NCBI RefSeq assembly: GCF_015277675.1
Contig: NZ_JADHEC010000032.1
Coordinates: forward strand, 1 to 40,125
DNA: 40,125 bases
Reading direction: 5' to 3'
From: Flavobacterium soyangense
GTDB lineage: Bacteria; Bacteroidota; Bacteroidia; Flavobacteriales; Flavobacteriaceae
The notes beneath the pieces are model-generated. The model did not search any database, was not told the DNA's origin, and was given only the letters and a program-made list of their open reading frames with translations. This document shows positions 15,759 to 23,552 of this stretch, one piece after another (the first letter of the stretch is position 1; each line of letters opens with the position of its first letter). A program made the translations under genes and the position numbers.

Positions 15759-17765
15759 TTATTTTTTAAACTTGGAGATTCCGGTTTTTAACCAACTTTC
15801 ATATTCGTCAACACCTGTGTAACTTATCGTTGGCGTTATTTGATTCAGGCTATTTCCGTTTAAGTCAGTCAGGACATACAATGGCTGGGTATTTGTTTTA
15901 TATTTAGAAATCATATAATCAGCCCATTTATCTCCAATTGTTTCAATATCAGAGCCGGTAGTTTTAGAAATAAATTGTTCATTTTTTGGTAAATCGCGCT
16001 TGTCGTCAACATATAAAGAAATGAGTACAACATCATTCTTTAAAATTGATAAAACACGTGCGTCAGACCAAACATTATTTTCCATTTTTCTACAATTAAC
16101 ACAAGCATAGCCTGTAAAATCAAGCATTATTGGTTTATTTACAGTTTTGGCATAAGCCAAACCTTTATCATAATCATTAAAAACCACTATTTGATGAGGT
16201 CCAAGTTTTGCTCCATCCGGCAAAATTGCTGTCGAGGTATTATTTCCTGAACCACTGAATCCAAGCGGACTTTCGCTATATTCCATTGGAGGCGGAAAAG
16301 CATTTATCAATTTCAACGGCGCTCCCCAAAGACCAGGAATCATATAAATGGTAAAAGATAAAACTACTAATCCCAAAGATAATCTTCCAACTGAAATATG
16401 CTCTAACGGACTGTCGTGAGGCATACTGATTTTCCCTAATAAATAAAGTGAAAACGTTCCAAAAATTGCAATCCAAATAGCTAAAAACACTTCTCTTTCC
16501 AATAAATGCAATTGCAAAACTAAATCCGCATTCGACAAAAATTTAAATGCCAAAGCCAATTCCAAAAATCCTAAAGAAACTTTAACGGAATTCATCCAAC
16601 CACCAGATTTTGGCAAAGAATGCAACCAAGTAGGAAATATGGCAAACAACATAAATGGTATTGCAATAGCTGATGAAAAACCTAACATTCCTATAATTGG
16701 AGCAATTCCACCCTGAGAAGCAGCTTGAACGAGTAATGTTCCTACGATGGGTCCAGTACAAGAAAAAGAAACAATTGCCAAAACTAAAGCCATAAAGAAA
16801 ATTGCAATAATTCCTGTCTTTCCGGCCTGTTTGTCTAATTTATTGGCCCAAGAATTTGGTAGCATAATTTCGAAAGCTCCAAGAAATGAAAAGGCAAAAA
16901 CCACTAAAACTACAAAGAAAATAATATTGAATAAAACCCCCGTAGATAAAACATTCAAAGCATCCGCTCCAAAAATTCCAGTTATAGTCATTCCTAAAGC
17001 CACATAAATAAATATTATTGAAAGACCATAAAAAATGGCATTTGCAATTCCCGTTGCTCTCGTTTTACTTTGTTTAGTAAAAAAGCTTACCGTCATAGGA
17101 ATCATCGGGAAAACGCAAGGTGTTAACAAAGCTGCAAAACCAGAGAAGAAAGCAATAAAAAATATTGACCACAACCCTTTTTGCTTTTCTGGTTTAGAAT
17201 GAGCATTTTGTGCTTTTGAAACAGCAGTAACAGTTTCTTTAATTTCTTCTGGTTTTGAAGTTGTGGTGATAATTTTTGAAGTATCAATTTTAATAGTTTC
17301 AGTTTCTGTCTTAGAAACGGATGGAATAACAAAACTAAATTTTTTCTCTAAATTGATACAAGCATCTTTGCAAACCTGATAATTTAAGGCAACATCAATT
17401 TTTGAAATCTTTGGATTGGTTAAAGTAATCTCTTGTTGAATTTGTGCGTTTTTCACAAAGAAAGTTTCGTTTACACCAAAAACATCATTGTAAGCAGTAG
17501 TGGTTTTTCCTTCTTTGGCTTTGCCTACCAAATTGAAATTTCCTTTTTGGTTCTTAAAAATTACTTCTAACGGCAATGGTCCTCCGTCAGGAGTGAATTG
17601 GGAATACATATGCCAATCATTTTCTATAACGCCATTAAAGGTAAGTACATAGTTATTTTCAGATTTTTTTTCGATTTTTGTAGTCCATTTTACTGGATCA
17701 AGAATTTGCGAATTTCCTTTGGCCAAAGCCAAAAAAGCTAGTAATAAAAAAATTATTTTCTTCAT
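15759..17765 (-). CDS. dsbD: Thiol:disulfide interchange protein DsbD
   Basis: A 668-residue three-domain inner-membrane reductase that carries electrons from cytoplasmic thioredoxin to periplasmic thiols. The N-terminus is a signal peptide (1-19), then a periplasmic DsbD-alpha-like domain with C132 and C136 (VCKDACINLEK). About eight transmembrane helices follow (about 195-470), including FAALLTPCVFPMIPMTVSFF and FSCTGPIVGTLLVQAA with the expected paired cysteines. The C-terminus is a thioredoxin-like domain with CVNC at 555-558 (GYACVNCRKM). All redox cysteines are present. Its ATG overlaps the tilS stop (TAATG), so translation is coupled. It could reduce the thioredoxin-like exported protein encoded at 19597-20070; that is inference. 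Confidence 0.93.
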   Translation of the reverse strand: MKKIIFLLLAFLALAKGNSQILDPVKWTTKIEKKSENNYVLTFNGVIENDWHMYSQFTPDGGPLPLEVIFKNQKGNFNLVGKAKEGKTTTAYNDVFGVNETFFVKNAQIQQEITLTNPKISKIDVALNYQVCKDACINLEKKFSFVIPSVSKTETETIKIDTSKIITTTSKPEEIKETVTAVSKAQNAHSKPEKQKGLWSIFFIAFFSGFAALLTPCVFPMIPMTVSFFTKQSKTRATGIANAIFYGLSIIFIYVALGMTITGIFGADALNVLSTGVLFNIIFFVVLVVFAFSFLGAFEIMLPNSWANKLDKQAGKTGIIAIFFMALVLAIVSFSCTGPIVGTLLVQAASQGGIAPIIGMLGFSSAIAIPFMLFAIFPTWLHSLPKSGGWMNSVKVSLGFLELALAFKFLSNADLVLQLHLLEREVFLAIWIAIFGTFSLYLLGKISMPHDSPLEHISVGRLSLGLVVLSFTIYMIPGLWGAPLKLINAFPPPMEYSESPLGFSGSGNNTSTAILPDGAKLGPHQIVVFNDYDKGLAYAKTVNKPIMLDFTGYACVNCRKMENNVWSDARVLSILKNDVVLISLYVDDKRDLPKNEQFISKTTGSDIETIGDKWADYMISKYKTNTQPLYVLTDLNGNSLNQITPTISYTGVDEYESWLKTGISKFKK

Positions 17766-19075
17766 TATTCCAATTGTATTTTAAGTATATTTTTTGTTGT
17801 GTTTCTTATTTTAAAATTCTCATCCTGTCTGATTCCGAGAATCCAAACAATTTGGTTATCAGAACATAAAAGCCACACATTTTCTTTTTCCATTAAAGAC
17901 ATTTTTTCGTCTTTAAAAAATTTGCTCACTTTTTTTGATTTTCCTTCCATTCCAAAAGGTCGAAAAGTATCGCCTTCTTTCCAACGACGCAAAACCAAGG
18001 GAAACCAAAGCTTATCTTCGTCAACAAATATAGTTGTATTTGATTCTTTGGTTATGTCATTTACCTTACAAAACGAAAGATTTAAGGGAACTTTAACTTC
18101 TTTTTGGTTTTTATTGATAAAATATTCTTCATTTTCATCCACAAAATTTATTGGACTCAAAATTAGAAAATCTCTATTTTTTAACAACCGAAATTCATTT
18201 GAAAATACTTGTTTTCCGGATTGACTTTCAACTAAATCATAGATATCATCCCAGGCCGAAAAACCAAATTCGCTTAGCCATTGATACAAATAGGATCTAA
18301 AATTGGGCAATTTTTTCAATTGATTCAAATCAAAATGAATATCTTCACCATTTTCCTTTGCCACTTGCTGATAAATCATAATCGATGCATCTTCGGCCAT
18401 AGTTTTGGATTCTTGCAGATATTTTTGTGTTTTTTGAAAGGAGGAAAGGAAATCAGGATTTAATTCTTTCAATATTGGAACCAAATTATGCCTGATTTTA
18501 TTTCGCAGGTATTTGTCCGATTCATTGCTGCTGTCTTCTCTCCATTTAATACTATTTTTCTTGGCATAATATTCAATTTCCTGACGGGAAAAAATTAAAA
18601 GTGGACGAATTATTTTATCGTTTTGAGCAGGAATTCCAGTTAGACCAGCTAATCCTGTACCTCGAACAAAATTAATAAGAAAGGTTTCTAAATTATCATC
18701 AGCGTGATGAGCTGTAAGAATATAATCGAAATTCTTACTTTCCAATAGTTCGTAAAACCAGCTATATCGCAACTCACGAGCGGCGACTTGTGTAGAAAGT
18801 TTATAATCTTCAGCAAAAGCTTCGGTGTCAAATTGAGTTGCAAATAGTTCAATATTATTAATCTCAGCATAGTTCTCGACGAAATATTGATCTTCAAAAC
18901 TTTCTATACCCCGAAGTTGAAAATTACAATGGGCAATAGCGATTTCAAAGGACAATTTATGGAATAAATCCAGCATTACCATACTATCCAAACCACCACT
19001 AGTTGCCAAAAGCAGTTTTTTTCCAATTAAAAAAGGGAAGTTTTGATTAATATGTGTTTGCAGAGAATTTTTCAT
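17765..19075 (-). CDS. tilS: tRNA(Ile)-lysidine synthetase
   Basis: A 436-residue enzyme that adds lysine to C34 of the CAU-anticodon isoleucine tRNA, using ATP, changing its reading from AUG to AUA. The PP-loop SGGLDS is at residues 26-31 (LLATSGGLDSMVMLDLF). Next come the tRNA-binding core with LTAHHADDNLETFLINFVRGTGLAGLTGI and REDSSNESDKYLRNKIRHNLVPIL, all hallmarks of TilS. The C-terminal domain contains VLRRWKEGDTFRPFGMEGKSKKVSKFFKDEK. The gene is expected to be essential and shows no damage. It overlaps dsbD by one base. The region upstream (19076-19303) carries a terminator for the accessory operon. Confidence 0.95.
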   Translation of the reverse strand: MKNSLQTHINQNFPFLIGKKLLLATSGGLDSMVMLDLFHKLSFEIAIAHCNFQLRGIESFEDQYFVENYAEINNIELFATQFDTEAFAEDYKLSTQVAARELRYSWFYELLESKNFDYILTAHHADDNLETFLINFVRGTGLAGLTGIPAQNDKIIRPLLIFSRQEIEYYAKKNSIKWREDSSNESDKYLRNKIRHNLVPILKELNPDFLSSFQKTQKYLQESKTMAEDASIMIYQQVAKENGEDIHFDLNQLKKLPNFRSYLYQWLSEFGFSAWDDIYDLVESQSGKQVFSNEFRLLKNRDFLILSPINFVDENEEYFINKNQKEVKVPLNLSFCKVNDITKESNTTIFVDEDKLWFPLVLRRWKEGDTFRPFGMEGKSKKVSKFFKDEKMSLMEKENVWLLCSDNQIVWILGIRQDENFKIRNTTKNILKIQLE

Positions 19076-19242
19076 TTGTCAAAAATAAAGATATAATATT
19101 ACAAAATGATAACAACACCCTTTTATACTCAATTTAGAATTAGAAAAAAGTGATTATTGCAATACTTTCAGTATCGATGTTATAATTTTGAGAATAAAGA
19201 TAATTGAAATTCCAAATAGTCCTTGTTTGGTAAAATTATAAA

Positions 19243-19278
19243 ATGTGCTTGAAAAGACAAAGTCAATTTCAAGCACAT
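19243..19278 (-). terminator. Terminator of the thioredoxin-like/small-ORF unit
   Basis: A perfect 12-bp stem, ATGTGCTTGAAA (19243-19254) with TTTCAAGCACAT (19267-19278), begins about 25 bases after the stop of the 64-residue ORF on the minus strand. It is followed by a T/A-rich stretch. Confidence 0.6.
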
Positions 19279-19303
19279 AATTTAGTATTCTTTTTTCTGA
19301 TTA

Positions 19304-19498
19304 TTAGTTTGCAATTTTTCTTAATGACTTTTTTAGATTGTATCCTAAACTCATAGTAACACAAACTGGACAAATACCAAAGCGAAAGAAAAACAGAACA
19401 AACTTTTTATGAAAAGGTAAGTTTGTTGGGACTATAGGGCAACTTTTTCCATCGCCTTCAAATTCTTTAATTCCCCAAACATTTATGGACTCTTTCAT
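19304..19498 (-). CDS. Small cysteine-containing protein of unknown function
   Basis: I do not recognise this 64-residue product. It has a polar N-terminus with C20 (GDGKSCPIVPTN), a hydrophobic stretch (FVLFFFRFGICPVCVTMSLGY) containing a CPVC motif at C43-C46, and a basic tail (NLKKSLRKIAN). The layout suggests a small membrane-associated redox or metal-binding peptide. It starts 15 bases after the 26-residue ORF and is followed by a terminator. That makes it the likely last member of the thioredoxin-like unit and supports it being a real gene. Confidence 0.5.
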   Translation of the reverse strand: MKESINVWGIKEFEGDGKSCPIVPTNLPFHKKFVLFFFRFGICPVCVTMSLGYNLKKSLRKIAN

Positions 19499-19513
19499 CT
19501 TGTTTGCTATTTG

Positions 19514-19594
19514 TTATCCAAAAAAGTAATAGGTACACATTGCCATCATAGTAACAGATACAATCGTAAGAATGATTTTTGTTTTCTTTTTCAT
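19514..19594 (-). CDS. 26-residue membrane micropeptide
   Basis: A short frame encodes 26 residues: a lysine-rich start (MKKKTKIILTIVSV) and then a single hydrophobic helix with one cysteine (TMMAMCTYYFFG). The ATG lies 2 bases after the stop of the thioredoxin-like gene (TAA-TT-ATG), a spacing typical of translational coupling, and the next small ORF follows 15 bases after its stop. A product this short cannot be proved by sequence alone. Confidence 0.45.
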   Translation of the reverse strand: MKKKTKIILTIVSVTMMAMCTYYFFG

Positions 19595-19596
19595 AA

Positions 19597-20070
19597 TTAT
19601 TGATTTAGAAGGGAATTAATAGTTGCTGTCATTACTTCATCAGATGCTGCAATACTCAACTGTTTTACTTGTTTGTGCGTTTTAGGGTTAATAAAAGTGA
19701 CAATACCGGAAACATCTTGTATTTGTTTTTTGTCACTTACTAAACCACAAGATTTAAGCATTTTTCCCATCCCTTTTCTAGGAATTGTAGACACGGCAAC
19801 ATACACATTAGCTTTTTCCAGTTCTTTTTTAGAAGCTTCTTTGGTTGTTTCGTCAGTAATGTCATTCATGTAAATGTTTACTCCTTTTGCAGCATAAGGC
19901 ATTAAAACAGCACTAAATCTTGCCGCATTTGCTTTACATACACCACACCATTTGGCAGTGTTTACCACTGCAATCAATTTTGGGTTTTCCGAATGTGGAA
20001 TCGTTTGGGCAATACTTCCAAAACTTGTTGCTAATAATAAAGTTGCCATAATTACTCTTAATTTTTTCAT
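19597..20070 (-). CDS. Exported thioredoxin-fold protein
   Basis: A 157-residue protein with a signal peptide (about 1-22, MKKLRVIMATLLLATSFGSIAQ) and a thioredoxin-like CxxC at C42-C45 (AVVNTAKWCGVCKANAARF). A betaalpha fold follows with NIYMNDITDETTKEASKKEL and VSGIVTFINPKTHKQVKQL. Unlike classic thioredoxins, the cis-proline segment reads VYVAVSTIPRKGMGKML. The role is probably periplasmic thiol reduction or metal handling. Only DsbD, 2 kb downstream on the same strand, offers an obvious electron donor; the link is inference. It has its own copy of the shared upstream element 32 bases before the ATG and is followed by two tiny ORFs. Confidence 0.78.
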   Translation of the reverse strand: MKKLRVIMATLLLATSFGSIAQTIPHSENPKLIAVVNTAKWCGVCKANAARFSAVLMPYAAKGVNIYMNDITDETTKEASKKELEKANVYVAVSTIPRKGMGKMLKSCGLVSDKKQIQDVSGIVTFINPKTHKQVKQLSIAASDEVMTATINSLLNQ

Positions 20071-20102
20071 TTTTAATTTATTTAAATTGTTTATATACTA
20101 GT

Positions 20103-20134
20103 TAATACCAATACACTCCATTTAATCACCCAAT
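20103..20134 (-). promoter_or_regulatory. Shared upstream element, copy 1 (before the thioredoxin-like gene)
   Basis: On the minus strand: ATTGGGTGAT, 13 bases, TTGGTATTA. The gap length matches the two other copies exactly. It ends 32 bases before the start codon, as expected of a promoter. Confidence 0.6.
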
Positions 20135-20144
20135 TGAAAATAAA

Positions 20145-20176
20145 AAAAGCGAACTATTTGAAATTAGTTCGCTTTT
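20145..20176. terminator. Terminator after the metallo-hydrolase gene
   Basis: A perfect 12-bp stem, AAAAGCGAACTA (20145-20156) with TAGTTCGCTTTT (20165-20176), has an 8-base loop and a run of seven T on the minus strand. It lies 45 bases after the hydrolase stop. It adjoins element copy 1, so terminator and element form one unit that recurs in weaker form at 20956-21025. Confidence 0.8.
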
Positions 20177-20220
20177 AATAACCTTTGAGGCTGAATTTGC
20201 AGTTTAATAGGTTATTGTTA

Positions 20221-20889
20221 CTACATAAATTTGCTAATGAATTTCTCTAATTCGCCATTATCATACAAAACAGGACCATGACCAAAACAAAGAACTTTTG
20301 GCTTTAAGTCATATATTTTTTTGATAGATTCCATGTTCATTTTTTTATCTGAAGTAAATAAATTTGGAGGTTGATTGAGTCCAACAACAGTGGTCACCAA
20401 ATTCATATTTACAAGTGCATCACCAACAATTAAAACTTTATCCCGTTCTCTAAAAAAAGAAATATGTCCTTTAGAATGCCCAGGTGTATTAATAACAGTG
20501 AAACTTCCAACAGCGTCACCCTCTTTAAGCACTTGTGATACTTTATGACCCTTACCTGCCCAATATTTTTGTTGAAACTTTGCTATCAAACCATTGCTAT
20601 TCGGATATTCATAAATAACATTTCCTGATTCTGCATTTTCCTTTTCAAGTTCAGATGTCCAAAGAGGAATGTTTAAAGTCTTGCAAATAAAGTCACTGCT
20701 ACCTTGATGGTCAGCGTGAGCATGAGTCAGCACATGTTTTGTTATTTCAATGTTTTTAATTGCACTTAAAATTTTGTTTCCAGAGCTTCTAATACCTGAG
20801 TCAATTAGGATATCGTCAATTACATAACAATTAATACTGTTTCTAGGCATTAGTGGTATCTGGAATACATTTTCAGCTATCTTTTTCAT
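20221..20889 (-). CDS. Metallo-beta-lactamase-fold hydrolase
   Basis: A 222-residue zinc hydrolase of the MBL superfamily. The first metal motif is HAHADH at 56-61 (KHVLTHAHADHQGSS). It is followed by the second-site histidine in NTPGHSKGHISFF, the bridging aspartate in VLIVGDALVN and the last histidine in CFGHGP. All ligands of a binuclear site are therefore present. The size and motif spacing suit small glyoxalase-II-like or quorum-quenching-type hydrolases; the substrate is unknown. There is no signal peptide, so it is cytoplasmic. It stands between the ECF sigma gene and the thioredoxin-like gene and has its own copy of the shared upstream element 65 bases before the ATG. Confidence 0.88.
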   Translation of the reverse strand: MKKIAENVFQIPLMPRNSINCYVIDDILIDSGIRSSGNKILSAIKNIEITKHVLTHAHADHQGSSDFICKTLNIPLWTSELEKENAESGNVIYEYPNSNGLIAKFQQKYWAGKGHKVSQVLKEGDAVGSFTVINTPGHSKGHISFFRERDKVLIVGDALVNMNLVTTVVGLNQPPNLFTSDKKMNMESIKKIYDLKPKVLCFGHGPVLYDNGELEKFISKFM

Positions 20890-20954
20890 TTTTGTTTGTT
20901 TTATAATTCATACTATTTTGAATACGTGTTTAATTGTATTTGCAGTTGCAATAA

Positions 20955-20986
20955 TAATACCAATACACTTTATTTCATCACCCAAT
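20955..20986 (-). promoter_or_regulatory. Shared upstream element, copy 2 (before the metallo-hydrolase gene)
   Basis: On the minus strand: ATTGGGTGAT, 13 bases, TTGGTATTA, 65 bases before the ATG. Similarity with copy 1 extends about 27 bases further on the outer side, through ATTGAA-like spacer and AGC(G/A)AACTATTTGAA. This suggests duplication of a terminator-promoter unit. Confidence 0.6.
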
Positions 20987-21045
20987 TGCAACATAAAAAG
21001 CAAACTATTTGAATAATATGCTTTCTTAAAAATAGATTTAGGTAT

Positions 21046-21603
21046 TTAGTTTAGGTTTTCAACGCCTTTTCTAGCTTGCTCTAAACACTTGTATTTTTGG
21101 TTTTGGGCATTGTGTTTGTTGGTATAGCCAAACTCTTTAGTGATGCTATCGATATCTTTGTCGTCATAAAAAATAGCTCTCAAAAGCACGATACACTTAT
21201 TGGTTACAGCCTTAAATAGAGAAACAACCTTGTTGGAATTCGATTGATGAATTTCTTCTTCGGCTTCTTCGTAGTCAATTAAGTACTTCTCATAAATCCC
21301 TATTTCAGATTTGACCATTTTGTTGCAATCCCTTAATCGCTTTAGCCAAAGATTACTGCTTATGGCGAAGATGAACGTTTTCAACGAAGAAGTTAAATTG
21401 AAGTCATCCTTGGGTACTTTTTCTAATAAAACGATAATTGTTTCTTGAAAAATATCTTTGGCATCATCCTCATTGCCATTATTCTTTAAAATAAAATTCC
21501 TTACCGATGGGTAATAGAATTTATATAAAATTTCATAGGCATAGTTGTCCTTAGATTTAAGTCCCAAAAATGTTTCTTTATCGGATTGATTTTTAATTGC
21601 CAT
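21046..21603 (-). CDS. ECF-type RNA polymerase sigma factor
   Basis: A 185-residue sigma-70 relative with only regions 2 and 4. Region 2 reads NYAYEILYKFYYPSVRNFILKNNGNEDDAKDIFQETIIVLLEK. The -35-binding region 4 is degenerate but recognisable (SITKEFGYTNKHNAQNQKYKCLEQARKG). An upstream in-frame TTG at 21672 would add 23 residues running into the promoter-like element; I choose ATG 21603 (MAIKNQSDKETF), where the conserved domain begins. No anti-sigma gene is adjacent, which is unusual for ECF factors. Its own upstream region carries copy 3 of the element shared with the next two genes, so it is a candidate for self-activation. Confidence 0.88.
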   Translation of the reverse strand: MAIKNQSDKETFLGLKSKDNYAYEILYKFYYPSVRNFILKNNGNEDDAKDIFQETIIVLLEKVPKDDFNLTSSLKTFIFAISSNLWLKRLRDCNKMVKSEIGIYEKYLIDYEEAEEEIHQSNSNKVVSLFKAVTNKCIVLLRAIFYDDKDIDSITKEFGYTNKHNAQNQKYKCLEQARKGVENLN

Positions 21604-21641
21604 AGTGTATTTTTTAAATGATGGTTTTTGTATACAAGTAT

Positions 21642-21673
21642 TAATACCAGTACTAATATAAAAATCACCCAAT
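21642..21673 (-). promoter_or_regulatory. Shared upstream element, copy 3 (before the ECF sigma gene)
   Basis: On the minus strand: ATTGGGTGAT, 13 bases, CTGGTATTA, 38 bases before the sigma gene ATG. The 13-base interior differs from copies 1 and 2 while both ends are conserved, as expected for paired -35/-10-like contacts. Confidence 0.58.
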
Positions 21674-21747
21674 GAACAAAAATATATTTTATGATTGAAA
21701 ATAATATTTCTTTTTAGTTAAAATTCAACTTTGTTTTCTAAATTTAG

Positions 21748-22758
21748 TTACAGACTCACCTTTTTATTAATCAAATAAAGTATTGCCTCTTTTACTGTTA
21801 ACTCTGGTTTTTTAGGATTAAAACCCAACTCAGTTCGCGCTTTCGTAATATCAAAATCTTGTTTCAAGCCAGAAAACATAGCAATATCTTTTACACTTAA
21901 CAAGGGAGCTTTTCCGGATAGTTTAGCTGAAAGTTCCATAAACCAGGCGATTAAATAAAGAATTGGTTTTGGAACCGCTTTGGGAATATTTATATTCAAT
22001 TCTGGGAGTAGTTTTTGAGCTATTTTAGTTGTATCCGTTATAGAAGTACATAGTTCATTTGCCAAAATATAACGTTCTCCATTTCTGCCTTTTGTAGCAG
22101 CTAAAAAACATCCTTCTGCAACATCTTTTACATCAACCCAATTCAATGTTATACCAGTATCAACAGGAATTTGTTTTTTAAGAATTAAGTCAATAACATT
22201 ATACGAAACATTCAAATTGCCAAATGATTCGTTACCTATCATTGCCGAAGGTAGAACAGCCACTAGCTCTATATTATACTTTTTTGCTAATTCAAACGCT
22301 AGTTTTTCGCCATCATTTTTTGAATTGTAATACATATCCCTTCTGTCAGGATTTTGCCCATAGCTTTCTTTTGTTGGAAGTTGAGTATAATTTAGAGCTG
22401 CAATCGAACTTACATAAACAATTCTTTTTACACCAACTTCAGCTGCTGCTTCAATCATATTTTGTGTGCCTTGAATGTTAACATCGTAAATTTCTTTTTT
22501 AGGATCTTTTGCCCATAGTTTAAAAACAGCTCCAACAGCATAAAAAGTTTCTACACCTTGTAATGCTCTTATAAGGGATTGTTTGTCTGTAATGTCGGAT
22601 TGAACAACTTCACAATCTAAACCAACAAAGGGTTCTTTATTAGAGATATTTCGAACTGATGCTCTAACAGGAATTCCCTTTTTAATAAGTAGTCTTACAA
22701 GGTTGTTACCAAGATGTCCGTTTGCACCAGTAACCAATACTAAATTTTTCTGTGTCAT
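21748..22758 (-). CDS. NAD(P)-dependent epimerase/reductase (extended SDR, dihydroflavonol-reductase-like)
   Basis: A 336-residue extended short-chain dehydrogenase. The N-terminal cofactor motif is TGANGHLG (10-17), and R36 in VRASVRN suggests NADP preference. The catalytic serine is in IVYVSSIAALN (about 115-122) and Y143-x3-K147 in DMYYNSKNDGEKLA. The closest type I recall is the dihydroflavonol-4-reductase-like group common in bacteria. The bacterial substrate is generally unknown. It lies 65 bases after the Crp-like gene on the same strand and is probably cotranscribed with it. Confidence 0.85.
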   Translation of the reverse strand: MTQKNLVLVTGANGHLGNNLVRLLIKKGIPVRASVRNISNKEPFVGLDCEVVQSDITDKQSLIRALQGVETFYAVGAVFKLWAKDPKKEIYDVNIQGTQNMIEAAAEVGVKRIVYVSSIAALNYTQLPTKESYGQNPDRRDMYYNSKNDGEKLAFELAKKYNIELVAVLPSAMIGNESFGNLNVSYNVIDLILKKQIPVDTGITLNWVDVKDVAEGCFLAATKGRNGERYILANELCTSITDTTKIAQKLLPELNINIPKAVPKPILYLIAWFMELSAKLSGKAPLLSVKDIAMFSGLKQDFDITKARTELGFNPKKPELTVKEAILYLINKKVSL

Positions 22759-22823
22759 AATTTATTATTTTAAAATGATGGCACAAAATTCAGTAATGCT
22801 TTTCCAAATGCACTTCGCAAATG

Positions 22824-23399
22824 TTACCTAATGAATTGTTTTCTAATTCTGCTTAAACTTTTTGAATTCATCCCTAAAAAAGAAGCGATGTATTGAAGCG
22901 GGACATTGTGCAGTATTTCAGGATAATTATCAATTAATTTTTGATAGCGCTGTTCGGCGGTTAATGTTGCTAATTCTCGTGAACGATTTTCGTTATATTC
23001 GATTGATTGTTGAAAAACCCAGATACTGAAATCTTTAAAACCTTCGCTACTAGAAGTTAATAGATCTAAATTATTCTTGGTTATTCTAAGTAATTCACAA
23101 TCGGTAACGCATTCAACATTTTCAATTGCTTTTGTTTGGTTTATAAAATTGAAATAAGCGGTAATAAAACCTGGTGGACAATTGATATGAGATGTTATTT
23201 CGTCCCCATTATCATTGTAATGAAACAATCTCATATATCCTGAAACAACAAAATACAAGTAGTTCGGAATTTTTCCTTCGTCTTCAATAATTCTATTTTT
23301 AGGAAATAGAACAGGTTCAAAATATTCAGTACAAAGATTGAAGTCGTTATCTGTTATTGTAACCTGTTGTTTTATAATATCAAAAAGTTTCTTGTGCAT
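22824..23399 (-). CDS. Crp/Fnr-family transcriptional regulator
   Basis: A 191-residue regulator with an N-terminal cyclic-nucleotide-binding-like beta-roll (FPKNRIIEDEGKIPNYLYFVVSGYMRLFHYNDNGDEIT) and a C-terminal winged helix (VPLQYIASFLGMNSKSLSRIRKQFI). The effector site lacks the classical cAMP-binding arginine-serine pair, and there are no clustered N-terminal cysteines for an Fe-S centre, so the signal is unknown. This short branch is frequent in Bacteroidota and usually sits next to an oxidoreductase gene, as here (the SDR at 21748-22758). Confidence 0.88.
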   Translation of the reverse strand: MHKKLFDIIKQQVTITDNDFNLCTEYFEPVLFPKNRIIEDEGKIPNYLYFVVSGYMRLFHYNDNGDEITSHINCPPGFITAYFNFINQTKAIENVECVTDCELLRITKNNLDLLTSSSEGFKDFSIWVFQQSIEYNENRSRELATLTAEQRYQKLIDNYPEILHNVPLQYIASFLGMNSKSLSRIRKQFIR

Positions 23400-23552
23400 C
23401 TTTTTATACAGTATTATCGACTTTTGGTTTTTTCTAAATAATAATTTTCATTTTTTCTACTCTTATCTGCTAAAGTTTATTATCCATTACCATAAAACTT
23501 GTTTGAAGTATTTAATCCATACATAAATATTTTGAATTAACAGACGATTTAT

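Noticed and set aside
21604..21672. TTG-started N-terminal extension of the sigma factor
   Set aside because: The extension overlaps the conserved promoter-like element and has no sigma-family similarity.
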